Assembly: GCF_024584705.1 (NCBI RefSeq)
Contig: NZ_CP097384.1
Coordinates: 806,001-870,000 of the forward strand
Length of the DNA: 64,000 bases
Reading direction: 5' to 3'
DNA from: Blastopirellula sp. J2-11
GTDB lineage: Bacteria > Planctomycetota > Planctomycetia > Pirellulales > Pirellulaceae
A model generated the notes under the pieces. It was not told the origin of the DNA. It ran no database searches and saw nothing but the letters and a program-made list of their open reading frames with translations. Position 1 is the stretch's first letter. The number at the start of each line of letters is the position of its first letter. Made by a program: the position numbers and the translations under genes. Shown piece after piece: positions 17,900 through 26,366 of this stretch.

Positions 17900-18361
17900 T
17901 TACGGTTTCACTAATTCGATGTCTATGATGTTGGTTTTTCCTGCCACCACGATGACGTTCTTTGACTGAGGGACCAAGCCTCTGAGTTGGCGCCATTCTT
18001 GGATGGTTTCGGCGGTAGGGGCATACTCTTTGCCGTCGCGGTATTCGCCTGCTGGTTCGCCACCCGGTTCAAATTCAACAAGGTGGGGGCCGACGAGGGC
18101 TCCGTCGTCCGCCTTGTATGTTTTCAGCGAGTAAGTGCCATCTGTCGCTACTTTGCTGTAAGCCGGCTTGCCTGGATGGGCGGGATCCGTCTCCGAGATG
18201 GGAGCGAACATTAAGCGGCCAAGCGATACCGGTTTGCCCTCATAGGTAACGACGCCTTGTACGGGGGCAAGAGGGGGTTGCGAACTGCAACCGGTAAGCA
18301 GCAATCCGCTGGCCGTAACGAGAACGCCCCATGCCGCCGTTTGTCGTATTCGAGAAATCAT
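17900..18361 (-). CDS. Small lipoprotein between DUF1559 array members 3 and 4
   Basis: A 153-residue lipoprotein with lipobox LLTGC (Cys25). The beta-sandwich begins PVQGVVTYEGKPVSLGRLMF and includes DGTYSLKTYKADDGALVG. It ends in NVIVVAGKTNIIDIELVKP, which has the I-D-(I/F)-(D/E)-L ending seen in the two other lipoproteins of the array. It lies 41 bp downstream of DUF1559 member 4 on the same strand and is probably co-transcribed with it. Function unknown. Confidence 0.8.
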   Translation of the reverse strand: MISRIRQTAAWGVLVTASGLLLTGCSSQPPLAPVQGVVTYEGKPVSLGRLMFAPISETDPAHPGKPAYSKVATDGTYSLKTYKADDGALVGPHLVEFEPGGEPAGEYRDGKEYAPTAETIQEWRQLRGLVPQSKNVIVVAGKTNIIDIELVKP

Positions 18362-18402
18362 GAGAAAACTCCAGAGTTCAAAAGGGACGAGAAACGATGA
18401 AA

Positions 18403-19389
18403 TTAAGGCAGCCCGCTTATCGGCAAGCTGTCGCTACGTTGTCCCAATTGACGATAGAGATTGATCGCGATCGTTTCTGTCACGAATTGCGCCGAGGCGT
18501 CACCCATCAGGAAAATTGCGCCGCCGGGATGATTGCTGCCGAAGGTTCCGGTGGAATCAGCCCATAGGTCGACTTCTGTCTCTTGCAGCACATCGGGGCC
18601 AGAGTTGATCGCTCTTACCGTGGCGCAGCCGCTGGGAGCGCTCTTGCCGCCGCACCATCCCGAGGCCCAAGTGAAGGTTTCGTCATCGCTATTGGGCCCT
18701 TTAAAGTAGATCGATTCGCCCACCATAAAGCAGTTGGTTGTTCCATCGGTAATGTCGCGAAAGCCAGTTTTGCTGTCGCAAAAGAGGATTCCATTGTCAT
18801 AAATAAGCGAACCTCCAAAGCCGTTGAACGAGCATGCTTTGTCCGCGGACGATTCCGTCCCCCCGCCCATGACGCCCAGGTAATCCAGCACCGGCTTAGA
18901 GCTATCAGATAAGGGATTCGAGGGGCATTGGTAAGCCGTGAGAACTTGACGAGAAGCATTCTGGTTTAAAGCGCCTTGGTCAGGGTCGCCGATCGTATAG
19001 GTGTCATCCCAGCCCCAAGGAAATTGGGCGGTGATATCAAATTGACTGTAGAGATTGTCTTGCTCAAGATACGGCAAAATGCGAACGGTCCACGGCACTC
19101 GCGCGCTCGATTTAGCGCTGCCTACGCTACTAATGCAGGCTTCGTCGCCGTTGATTTCTCCGCCTGCAGGAAATTGACCATAGGTGTCATGAAAGTTGTG
19201 CAACGCCAAACCAAGTTGCTTCATGTTGTTGGTGCATTGCATGCGACGAGCCGCTTCGCGCGCTTGTTGCACCGCTGGTAAGAGCAACGCGATCAGGACG
19301 CCGATGATGGCGATCACCACCAGCAATTCAACCAGCGTAAAGCCAGGATGGCGAAGTCTTGTCGGGAGACTGCGGACGGGAGCAGACAT
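18403..19389 (-). CDS. DUF1559 protein with prepilin-type N-terminus (array member 4)
   Basis: A 328-residue pseudopilin-like protein with GFTLVELL, the membrane helix and the [12 protein letters not shown] motif. The DUF1559 domain shares long near-identical stretches with member 3, for example [33 protein letters not shown] and [16 protein letters not shown]. The ATG at 19389 has an AAGGTG ribosome site. It is the first gene of the leftward array, behind a 564-bp non-coding region, so that region should carry the promoter for members 4, its lipoprotein and possibly member 3. Confidence 0.9.
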   Translation of the reverse strand: MSAPVRSLPTRLRHPGFTLVELLVVIAIIGVLIALLLPAVQQAREAARRMQCTNNMKQLGLALHNFHDTYGQFPAGGEINGDEACISSVGSAKSSARVPWTVRILPYLEQDNLYSQFDITAQFPWGWDDTYTIGDPDQGALNQNASRQVLTAYQCPSNPLSDSSKPVLDYLGVMGGGTESSADKACSFNGFGGSLIYDNGILFCDSKTGFRDITDGTTNCFMVGESIYFKGPNSDDETFTWASGWCGGKSAPSGCATVRAINSGPDVLQETEVDLWADSTGTFGSNHPGGAIFLMGDASAQFVTETIAINLYRQLGQRSDSLPISGLP

Positions 19390-19953
19390 GGTTCACCTTA
19401 AAATAACGGAATAGAAATATTGCATAAAACATTCAGGGGGATATTCTATTTAGCGTTCGGTGTAATTGGGTGGTTTAGGGATAGGACATTTCTATTGATG
19501 ATCTAAATGAATGGTTTTTTCGTTCCAGTACATCTGGTTTGTATAGCGTATCTGTCGAGGGGGGATAAATCAACAAAATGTTGTAGCCTATTTATTTATT
19601 CTTGAATTTTTTTGGGAGTGTTGGATCGAGTGCATTGAAGATGTGCGATCCCAGAATGGAGGAGACGTCTAAATAAGGATCAGGAGTTATGCACATGGAT
19701 GCGCGGTAGAAATGTGGAAGATGCTTTTTTAGTAGGTGAATAGTGAGTGTTTTGTTGGTCCTGATGCCCAGAAATGGAACGCGGCCGAAAGCAGAGTTTG
19801 CGTCGGAGATAAGGATAGGCTTCCGATTCCTGGAAGGGATATCAGCTAGCCCCCGCCATCGTCGATGGCCAAGGGCCATCGACGAAATTCGTGTAACATC
19901 GTGATTCGCTCGTTCAATCGCCGGAGAAGCATCGCGATTGAAGCGGCGTACTC
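19390..19953. other. AT-rich non-coding region ahead of the DUF1559 array
   Basis: This stretch is clearly more AT-rich than the flanking genes. It should contain the promoter of the leftward array. A 95-codon reading on the minus strand (19592-19879) has no recognisable domain and no ribosome site, so I do not call it. A perfect 11-bp hairpin (19860-19884) lies 70 nt downstream of the FG-GAP gene and may end its transcript. Confidence 0.4.
19860..19884 (-). terminator. Possible hairpin terminator after the FG-GAP gene
   Basis: A perfect stem CGTCGATGGCC / GGCCATCGACG with a 3-nt loop. There is no T run on the minus strand, so it is at best a non-canonical terminator or an mRNA-stabilising structure. 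Confidence 0.35.
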
Positions 19954-21105
19954 TTAAGGTTTGCGTTGTTGCTCGAAGTAGAAAACGCCTTGCTTGTTGG
20001 CGGTGATCACATCCAGCAGACCGTCATCGTTCATGTCAATCACTTCAAACTGGGTGCCGACGCCGCTGTTGCTGTCGATAATGTGGGGCGTCCACACCGG
20101 TTTCCCTTCTTTTCTCGTTAGTTCATACCAGACGACGACGGCCGGCTCGTTGCCGGATGGATCGTGACCGCCATGTGCCCAGAAGCGTTTGCCGGTAACG
20201 AAGTCGGGCAAGCCGTCGCCATTGATATCGATGAATCGCGCAGCGTGCGTTTGCGAAAATGTTTTGTCGATAACATGCCGCTGGAAGCCTTCCGGAGTAT
20301 TTTCATACCACCAGACGCCATGTTTATGGGCGCTGGCGCTGATGACGTCGTTATCTCCATCGTCGTCAAAGTCGTAGACGTACATGTGCGAGCAAGCTTC
20401 GCCAAAGTTGGCGGGGTGAAATTCCCAAGCCGCTTGGCTGCGATCTTCCGGCGCTTCCCACCAGCCTTCATTCACCAGGATGTCGTCGCGACCGTCGTTG
20501 TTGATATCGCCCAGGCCAATGCCATGAGAAAATCGCTGCGTGCCGGGTGCGTCTTTTTGGGAGACGGCGGTTAGCTTCCATGGTGCGCCGGGGTCGTCGC
20601 CTGGTTGCGCGTAGCCGATCTTGTTGCCCGGTTCGAAGCCGAGAATCAACTCGCGTTTACCATCGCCGTCGACGTCCACGTAATCGGGGCTTTCGTTGTT
20701 GGTGACATGCACCGCTTCATGACGCGGCCAAGGGCCTCCGTTTTTGCCCGGATTTTCAAACCACCAGGTCTGCTTGCCAGGAAAATCAACCACGATCAAA
20801 TCGACCCAGCCATCGTGATTGACGTCTTCGGCGAAGTTGCAAAACGAGACGCTGTATTTTTGGGGATCGAACTCGATCGCTTTGGGGATGATCGAATGCA
20901 TCTTCCAGTCGGGGGCTTCGTACCAAGCTCCGCCGGCGGCGATATCAAGCTTGCCGTCGCGATTAAAATCGCCTGCCGCGACGCCTTCGCTGCGGAACTT
21001 TGAGTCGAGCTGTTGTTTCTGGAAGCTGATTTTGTCTTCGGCGCGCAGCATCAACGGCAGGGCGAAGAGTAGCAAGAAGCAAGCAAAAAGGGGGCGATGG
21101 GGCAT
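19954..21105 (-). CDS. Secreted FG-GAP / VCBS repeat protein
   Basis: A 383-residue exported beta-propeller protein. The signal peptide is MPHRPLFACFLLLFALPL with cleavage near LRAED. The mature part carries repeated calcium-binding FG-GAP motifs: GDFNRDGKLDIAAGG, DVNHDGWVDLIVV, DVDGDGKRELILG, DINNDGRDDILVN, DFDDDGDNDVISA, DINGDGLPDFVTG and DMNDDGLLDVITA. These D-x-(D/N)-x-D-G loops predict a seven-bladed integrin-like propeller. The ATG at 21105 is chosen because it starts a proper signal peptide with AAAGG upstream. Planctomycete relatives are often heme-binding or polysaccharide-associated; no catalytic domain is visible here. Confidence 0.87.
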   Translation of the reverse strand: MPHRPLFACFLLLFALPLMLRAEDKISFQKQQLDSKFRSEGVAAGDFNRDGKLDIAAGGAWYEAPDWKMHSIIPKAIEFDPQKYSVSFCNFAEDVNHDGWVDLIVVDFPGKQTWWFENPGKNGGPWPRHEAVHVTNNESPDYVDVDGDGKRELILGFEPGNKIGYAQPGDDPGAPWKLTAVSQKDAPGTQRFSHGIGLGDINNDGRDDILVNEGWWEAPEDRSQAAWEFHPANFGEACSHMYVYDFDDDGDNDVISASAHKHGVWWYENTPEGFQRHVIDKTFSQTHAARFIDINGDGLPDFVTGKRFWAHGGHDPSGNEPAVVVWYELTRKEGKPVWTPHIIDSNSGVGTQFEVIDMNDDGLLDVITANKQGVFYFEQQRKP

Positions 21106-21604
21106 TGCTGGGCCTTTGATGGGAAGTAGAAGAAGGGAGCGATTCGATTGCAGATAGTCGACGCTGCGCAGCGTCGGATCGGCGTGTGAATTCCGGCTTT
21201 GAGTCCATGCAAAATGGCGTTCTCTTTTTCCTCCGGCGGGATAATTGCGGGTTTGGTTGAGTTTGTTTATCCACCCTAGCAAGGGGCGTAAGGGGGAGTC
21301 CATGAGCTTTTGCGAACGTAATTGTTGAAATTTCACAGCCCCATCAGGGGGCGAAGCGGCCTGCTTTTACGATCGAAGCAAAGCGATTTAGACCTTCGTT
21401 GTTCCCCCTGGGATGGTCTTCAGAAATCGATTGATTCGCTTCGAGAGAGGGAGAAGGCCGAGTTATCGACAGGCAACCGGTAGAAGACATCGCCAGGGCG
21501 ATTATTGCCGGAGAAGAGAAGGGGGGGGCGTTCGGCGCAGCAAGCGACGGAGTTGCGCCGAACGCGCCTCGTATCGTGAGGCGCGTTAACGTCTGTGGGC
21601 TTTA
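21106..21604. other. Non-coding region with two overlapping hairpins
   Basis: About 500 bp between the methyltransferase and FG-GAP genes, both leftward. No protein is supported. Near the methyltransferase stop two perfect 10-bp palindromes overlap: GTTCGGCGCA (21530-21539) with TGCGCCGAAC (21554-21563), and AACGCGCCTC (21561-21570) with GAGGCGCGTT (21578-21587). They share bases 21561-21563, so they largely stack or compete. They probably end the methyltransferase transcript. Confidence 0.4.
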
Positions 21605-22264
21605 CTAGACCAGGCCCGGGATCATCTTCCAGCGGACGCGTGTTGCGTATTCGCGATAGCTTTCGTCCTGCGTTAGCAGTCGTTCTTCGGCCATGATTCG
21701 CAGCATCCATAGCAACACGGCGCCGCAGTAGACGGCGGCGTTCCAGTAGCTGAATTGATTGATCAGGTAGCCGCCGAAAGCGACGACATAGCTTAGGTAG
21801 AGCGGATGCCGAACCCAGCGATACATGCCGCCGGTTTTGATCCCGCGATTGGCCGCGACCACGCCGATGCTGCGATTGAGCGACGCCATGGCGAAGATCT
21901 GCAAGCCGAGGCCGACGCATTGCACGATCTGCCCAAACAGCGTGTCATGGCTAGCGCCGGCCGGCATGAACAGGATCACCGCATAGGTTCCCATGATCGC
22001 GACGGTCCAGTCGTACAGCGACATCGACACTTTCTCTGGCGGTTTGCGGATCAAGTAGAAGAAGACGTCGCTCGAGACTTTCACCAACAGCAGCAAGGTG
22101 CTCAAGCGGTACCAGGTGAAGAACGCTTCTCCCTGGATCCAGGCGAAGCGAAAGAAAAATGCGGCCAACACGACGTTGGTGCACATCTCCCAAACGAGAC
22201 GCTTGAATCGGGGCAGATCGGCTTCCAGCGGTGAAAATGAGGTTGTTGTAGCGTTGGTGTTCAC
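21605..22264 (-). CDS. Integral membrane methyltransferase, isoprenylcysteine/phospholipid methyltransferase-like
   Basis: A 219-residue multi-helix membrane protein. The C-terminal half carries the ICMT/PEMT signature: GGMYRWVRHPLYLSYV, then AEERLL and the final YREYATRVRWKMIPGLV, which bind SAM at the membrane surface. The N-terminal half has three hydrophobic segments. The GTG start (22264-22262) overlaps the TGA of the upstream membrane-protein gene by four bases (GTGA), so the two are translationally coupled. It probably methylates a lipid or lipid-linked substrate; the true substrate is unknown. Confidence 0.8.
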   Translation of the reverse strand: MNTNATTTSFSPLEADLPRFKRLVWEMCTNVVLAAFFFRFAWIQGEAFFTWYRLSTLLLLVKVSSDVFFYLIRKPPEKVSMSLYDWTVAIMGTYAVILFMPAGASHDTLFGQIVQCVGLGLQIFAMASLNRSIGVVAANRGIKTGGMYRWVRHPLYLSYVVAFGGYLINQFSYWNAAVYCGAVLLWMLRIMAEERLLTQDESYREYATRVRWKMIPGLV

Positions 22265-23328
22265 TGGGCAATCTCCATCGTTTCCTGAACCTTCTTCTTG
22301 CGAGCTTTCCAGATCAGGCCGTCGACAACGTAATGGTGAAAATTAATGGTTTGGTAAATTACCATCGCGACTACCGGGATCGCAGCGATGATGCTTAAGT
22401 TGGTCAGCATGTAGATCACGCCGTACACCAAGCTCGTCAGTCCCAAGCAGACGACGAAATAACAGACGACGTTAAACGGATGCGTCTGGCTAATCGCCGA
22501 GAGCAGCATGTTTTTGGGGTCGGTTCCTTGCTTGAAGCGATTCGCGTTGAACATCCAGACAATCAGGATGTACTGGGCGTTGTGCCAGACGTTCAGCACC
22601 AGCCAGCCGTGATCGATGTCTCGCACCAGCACATAGCCCACGGTAAAAATCGTCAGGTGCGTAAACATATAGAGCACCAAGCCCAGCGAGGTCTTCCCTT
22701 CACGCCAGGCGATCGCTTGGCGAACCAGCCAGACCGCGGTCACGCCCAGCGCGACGACGCCCGACGCGACGACCAGCCAGTAAGGGGTGGGCAGGTACAT
22801 CACTTCAGAGCCGAGAAATCGCGGTGAAGCTTGATACGAGCGATAAAGGATTCCCCACAGCGGAACCAGATAGAGAGACCACGTAGTCAGTCGCTCGTCG
22901 ATCGGCAACTGACCGCCGGCTTTCCGGCTATAAAATCGGGAGATTCCATAGCTCTGGCGCGTGTAGTGAAACCATTGCCAATAGAGATAGATGGTCGCCA
23001 GCGCCCAGATGCCAAAGGTCAGTCCGATCACGGCGGTCGCCGCCAAGACGACCCAAGGCAAAACGGTGAGTAGTCGACGATGCTCGCGAGCACTATCGGC
23101 GTCGAAAGCGAGACGCGTGAACGTCGCGACAACATGGTGATAGCCGAGCAGCCACAGGTCAAGAATGAGAATGATCGGAAACCATTCAGGACGAACGGTC
23201 ACGATCGCGCCGGTGGCCAAAGCTAAGATCGCGACGCCGAAAATCAGCGTCATATCAAACTTGGCGTTACGAAGCCAACCGTATCGTACGTCCGCTACGG
23301 CGCTGTCGGTTAGGGCGGCAGTGCTCAT
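22261..23328 (-). CDS. Polytopic membrane protein of unknown function
   Basis: A 355-residue protein with about nine or ten predicted membrane helices. Histidines recur at helix ends: LGYHHVVATFTR, WFHYTRQSYGISRFYSR, LNVWHNAQYI and NFHHYVVDGLIWK. Such His-rich sites in a membrane bundle recall membrane di-iron or heme proteins, but I cannot assign a family. It is translationally coupled to the ICMT-like methyltransferase downstream, and the unit may modify a membrane lipid. The ATG at 23328 is followed by a soluble N-terminus of about 25 residues. Confidence 0.75.
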   Translation of the reverse strand: MSTAALTDSAVADVRYGWLRNAKFDMTLIFGVAILALATGAIVTVRPEWFPIILILDLWLLGYHHVVATFTRLAFDADSAREHRRLLTVLPWVVLAATAVIGLTFGIWALATIYLYWQWFHYTRQSYGISRFYSRKAGGQLPIDERLTTWSLYLVPLWGILYRSYQASPRFLGSEVMYLPTPYWLVVASGVVALGVTAVWLVRQAIAWREGKTSLGLVLYMFTHLTIFTVGYVLVRDIDHGWLVLNVWHNAQYILIVWMFNANRFKQGTDPKNMLLSAISQTHPFNVVCYFVVCLGLTSLVYGVIYMLTNLSIIAAIPVVAMVIYQTINFHHYVVDGLIWKARKKKVQETMEIAQ

Positions 23329-23488
23329 TTTTACTCATTCCAACGGGGACCTGCAGTACGAGAAAACGTAGGTTGCCGTTGCCGAGAGGGAAGGCGAAAA
23401 GACGCGGATGTCGCTTTAATTCACCTTCGGTTCTTAGGGGTGAAAACGATGGTGAGGATTATCCGGATTGTTATTCTGCGGAGAAGAT

Positions 23489-23572
23489 GTAGGGTCCGCT
23501 GTGCGGACCAGGGAAGCGCGAAAAACTTGCAAGAAATCTGGCGGGACGGATGGTCCGCACGGCGGACCCCAC
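23489..23572. repeat. REPIN-like palindromic element, copy 1
   Basis: An 84-bp element beginning GTAGGGTCCGCTGTGCGGAC and ending in its near-perfect reverse complement (TGGTCCGCACGGCGGACC). Each end is itself a hairpin, GGTCCGC-TGT-GCGGACC. It is nearly identical to copy 2 at 24161-24245 and sits 5 bp beyond the stop codon of the RAYT gene. Two inverted REP units joined by a short spacer define a REPIN. Confidence 0.8.
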
Positions 23573-23577
23573 GCCGA

Positions 23578-24138
23578 TCATTCGCCGGTGGTTGCAATAT
23601 TGGCGAACGTTGGCGGAGCATGCAGTCCGCATCCCCAGTTCAAAGGATAAACGCCGGCTTCGACCCAGCGATGGAAGGTGGAAAACTTCCAATATTTCGG
23701 GCACTTCACGTAGCCATGCTTCACTGGATTCCAATGAAGGTAGTCGAAATGGGCGTCATAGTCCGCTTCGCTCTCGATCGTATGTTCCCAAAATCGCCGC
23801 TGCCAAACTCCGCGTCGTCTGTTTCGATGGCGTGAATCGGAGACGGGCCGTTCCTTGCCTCCGGCAGCTAGGTACCGAATGGTAAATTCTTTCTTAATCC
23901 ATGCCCATCGCGTGGAGTAATCGGCGTCACCGGAGGGGAGTGACCAGATTGCATGCAAGTGGTCAGGCAGCAAGACAGCCGCATTGGTCTCGAAGGGGCG
24001 GAGTCGTTTGGCTTCGCGAAAGATCTCGCCTAGTAATTTGGCGGCCCATTCCTTTTGGAAAATTGGGGCATTGCGTTCCGTCTTCAAGGTAAAGAAGTAG
24101 AGACCTCCAGGCACATAGGCGCGACGGTAGTTCGGCAT
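23578..24138 (-). CDS. REP-associated tyrosine transposase (RAYT), IS200/Y1 family
   Basis: A 186-residue Y1-type HUH nuclease. The N-terminus MPNYRRAYVPGGLYFFTLKT is typical of RAYTs. The HUH motif is in LLPDHLHAIW, and the likely catalytic Tyr is in FDYLHWNPVKHGYV, where the family has Y..xNP.K. The basic segment RHRNRRRGVWQRRFWEH precedes it. RAYTs cut and join single-stranded REP hairpins and are usually single-copy, domesticated genes. The gene is bracketed by two REPIN-like palindromes (23489-23572 and 24161-24245), the expected substrates. It interrupts an otherwise conserved-looking stretch between the membrane protein unit and glnB. Confidence 0.9.
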   Translation of the reverse strand: MPNYRRAYVPGGLYFFTLKTERNAPIFQKEWAAKLLGEIFREAKRLRPFETNAAVLLPDHLHAIWSLPSGDADYSTRWAWIKKEFTIRYLAAGGKERPVSDSRHRNRRRGVWQRRFWEHTIESEADYDAHFDYLHWNPVKHGYVKCPKYWKFSTFHRWVEAGVYPLNWGCGLHAPPTFANIATTGE

Positions 24139-24160
24139 GGCGGCCTTACTCGCATCAGGC

Positions 24161-24245
24161 GTAGGGTCCGCTGTGCGGACCAGGGAAGCGCTCTAAAACT
24201 TGCAAGCAATTTGGCGGGGCGGATGGTCCGCACAGCGGACCCTAC
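24161..24245. repeat. REPIN-like palindromic element, copy 2
   Basis: An 85-bp element whose outer 22 bp at each end form a perfect inverted repeat (GTAGGGTCCGCT... with ...AGCGGACCCTAC). The ends contain internal GGTCCGC/GCGGACC hairpins, and the spacer contains CTTGCAAGCAATTTGGCGGG. It lies 22 bp upstream of the RAYT start and 26 bp downstream of the glnB stop codon. It is in the same orientation as copy 1. Confidence 0.82.
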
Positions 24246-24271
24246 TTTGACTAAGACTGCGTGTCGTCCAG

Positions 24272-24610
24272 TCAAACGGCGTCTTCCCCCATTTCGCCGG
24301 TACGAATGCGGATCGCCTGTTTGACGTCGTAGATAAACAGCTTTCCGTCACCGATCTGGCCGGTTTGCGCCGACTTCAAAATCGTGTCGATGACCAGCTG
24401 CAGATTTCCGTCGCTGCAGATAATCTCGATTTTGTGCTTGGGCACAAAGTCGACCGAATACTCGGCGCCGCGGTAGTTCTCGGTGTGCCCTTTTTGGCGG
24501 CCGTAACCTTGCACTTCACTGACGGTCATGCCGTGAACGCCCATGTCATTGAGCGCCGTTTTGACATCTTCCATCTTGTGGTGCCGAATAATCGCTTCCA
24601 CTTTTTTCAT
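24272..24610 (-). CDS. glnB: Nitrogen regulatory protein PII
   Basis: A 112-residue PII signalling protein that senses ATP/ADP and 2-oxoglutarate and controls ammonium uptake and assimilation. The T-loop is intact: GYGRQKGHTENYRGAEY with Tyr51, the uridylylation site, followed by SVDFVPK. The B-loop region TGQIGDGKLFIYDV is also conserved. It lies 78 nt downstream of amtB on the same strand, the classic amtB-glnK pairing, so a GlnK-like role (direct AmtB blocking) is likely. Whether to call it glnB or glnK is a matter of context. Confidence 0.95.
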   Translation of the reverse strand: MKKVEAIIRHHKMEDVKTALNDMGVHGMTVSEVQGYGRQKGHTENYRGAEYSVDFVPKHKIEIICSDGNLQLVIDTILKSAQTGQIGDGKLFIYDVKQAIRIRTGEMGEDAV

Positions 24611-24634
24611 ATCGATCCCATCTCCTGCAAGCGG

Positions 24635-24660
24635 GCGCCCGGCGTAACTTGGCCGGGCGC
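24635..24660 (-). other. Hairpin in the amtB-glnB intercistronic gap
   Basis: A perfect 9-bp GC-only stem, GCGCCCGGC (24635-24643) and GCCGGGCGC (24652-24660), lies between the amtB stop and the glnB start. It has no T run, so it may lower glnB read-through or act as an mRNA processing or stability element rather than a full terminator. Confidence 0.45.
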
Positions 24661-24688
24661 GTCTCTCTCTCTAGTCTAAAAAGAGGGG

Positions 24689-26134
24689 CTAATTGAAGAT
24701 ATAGCCCTCTTCCCCATGTTCGGCCAAGTCGAGCCCGCGAATCTCGTTTTCTTGCGGTACGCGCAGACCAATCGTGAAGTCGATCAGCTTCAGCAGCAGG
24801 AAGGTCACGACAACCGAAAAGAGGATGGTGATCCCTACGGCCGTGATTTGGCCGATCAGAAGCGAAATTCCGCCCCCTTCGTACAAACCAATCGGCTGGC
24901 CTTCAGCTCCGCCGAAAACATTTCGCGTGGCGAAAACGCCGGTCAAAATAGCGCCCAAAGTTCCGCCAACTCCGTGCACGCCAAACGCGTCTAGCGAGTC
25001 GTCATAGTGCAGCTTGTGCTTCAGGTGGATGACGGCGTAGTAGCAAATGATCCCAGCCAGCGCGCCCATCGCAAGTGCTGGCATCGGCAGCACAAATCCG
25101 GCGGCCGGCGTGATGCAAACCAGTCCGGCGACGGCGCCTGACGCGCAGCCGAGCACGCTCGCCTTGCCGTGGTTGATCCATTCCATCGCCGCCCAGGCGA
25201 CCGCTCCGGCGGCAGCCGAGAAGTGGGTTACCGCAAAAGCGTTGGCGGCCAGGCTATTGGCCGACAAGGCGCTGCCGGCGTTGAAGCCGAACCAGCCAAA
25301 CCAGAGCAGTCCGGCGCCCAGCGTCGTGTAGGTCAAGTTATGCGGACGCATGTCGTCATTACCAAAACCGAGCCGATTGCCGATCAATAACGCACACATC
25401 AGCGCCGAAACTCCCGAGCTAATATGCACGACTGTGCCGCCGGCAAAGTCGAGTGCGCCCCCGGCGATGGCCGACTCGCCGCCGTAGAACAATATTCCTT
25501 CGTCCCAGACCCAGTGACACAGCGGGCAATAGACGAAAGTTCCCCACAGCACCGAGAAGAGGGCCATGCTGCTGAACTTCATCCGCTCGGCGAAGGCGCC
25601 GCAGATCAAAGCCGGCGTGATGATAAAGAACATCCCTTGAAACAGCATGTGCGTATAGCGCGGGATGGTGCCTTCCATCGGGGTGACGATCTGGCTCGCG
25701 CCGACGTCGTAGTGCGATTGCACGTTGTTCATAAATAAGTAGTCGGCGTTGCCGAAATAGGGATCGGATCCGCCGAACGACAGCGAATAGCCCCAGAGCG
25801 CCCAGACGACCGTCATCAGCCCCATCAGAAACATGCACTGCATCATCACGCTCAGCACATTTTTGCGCCGAACCAAGCCGCTGTAGAACATCGCCAGGCC
25901 GGGCGCCGTCATCAACAGCACCAGCGCACTGCTCATCAACATCCAGGCATTGTCGCCGGTATCGAGACCTTCTCCGGCAGCGGCGTCTTGCTCAATCATC
26001 TCCGCCACATCGGGCGAGCCGACCGGCAGGTCATCGGGAACCGGCGAACCCTCTTGGGCGAAAACCGCGACCGCGGATGTCAGAATCAACAGAAGCGCGC
26101 ATAGGCTTAGCGCGCTGCGAACATGCGTGCGCAT
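24689..26134 (-). CDS. amtB: Ammonium transporter AmtB
   Basis: A 481-residue Amt/MEP/Rh channel for ammonium in the inner membrane. A signal peptide (MRTHVRSALSLCALLLI through VFAQ) precedes the 11-helix core. Diagnostic sites are the Phe-gate region QGMFFIITPALICGAFAER, the first twin His in DFAGGTVVHISSG and the second in DAFGVHGVGGTLG. The conserved CHWVWDEGILF motif is present. The C-terminal tail (DLAEHGEEGYIFN) resembles the part that contacts GlnK. It is co-directional with the PII gene, so PII probably regulates it directly. I saw no sigma-54 site upstream. Confidence 0.96.
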   Translation of the reverse strand: MRTHVRSALSLCALLLILTSAVAVFAQEGSPVPDDLPVGSPDVAEMIEQDAAAGEGLDTGDNAWMLMSSALVLLMTAPGLAMFYSGLVRRKNVLSVMMQCMFLMGLMTVVWALWGYSLSFGGSDPYFGNADYLFMNNVQSHYDVGASQIVTPMEGTIPRYTHMLFQGMFFIITPALICGAFAERMKFSSMALFSVLWGTFVYCPLCHWVWDEGILFYGGESAIAGGALDFAGGTVVHISSGVSALMCALLIGNRLGFGNDDMRPHNLTYTTLGAGLLWFGWFGFNAGSALSANSLAANAFAVTHFSAAAGAVAWAAMEWINHGKASVLGCASGAVAGLVCITPAAGFVLPMPALAMGALAGIICYYAVIHLKHKLHYDDSLDAFGVHGVGGTLGAILTGVFATRNVFGGAEGQPIGLYEGGGISLLIGQITAVGITILFSVVVTFLLLKLIDFTIGLRVPQENEIRGLDLAEHGEEGYIFN

Positions 26135-26366
26135 CGAAGTACCTCGTAAATGAGTGCCTGGGCCATGATTGGGAAAAATGGTGCGCCGCCTAACGTCCGC
26201 CAGGATCGTAGATCACACCGTTTTCCATCAGGAAGTCGAAATCGTCGCCGGTGCGCCGTGAAGCGCAGCCGTGCCTATGCGGCTTTTCCAACTTGAAGCT
26301 ACCCAAGCTATTTCTCCCCTCACGCCGTGTAAAGGGTGGAATAAGTACAAGCGAGAAAAATTCTGC

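Noticed and set aside
19592-19879. A 95-residue minus-strand protein in the AT-rich block
   Set aside because: No ribosome site, no recognised domain and an end that falls in low-complexity AKKFKNK-like sequence.
21420-21920. A 166-codon minus-strand reading frame
   Set aside because: It overlaps the methyltransferase gene in another frame and has an Arg-rich shadow composition.
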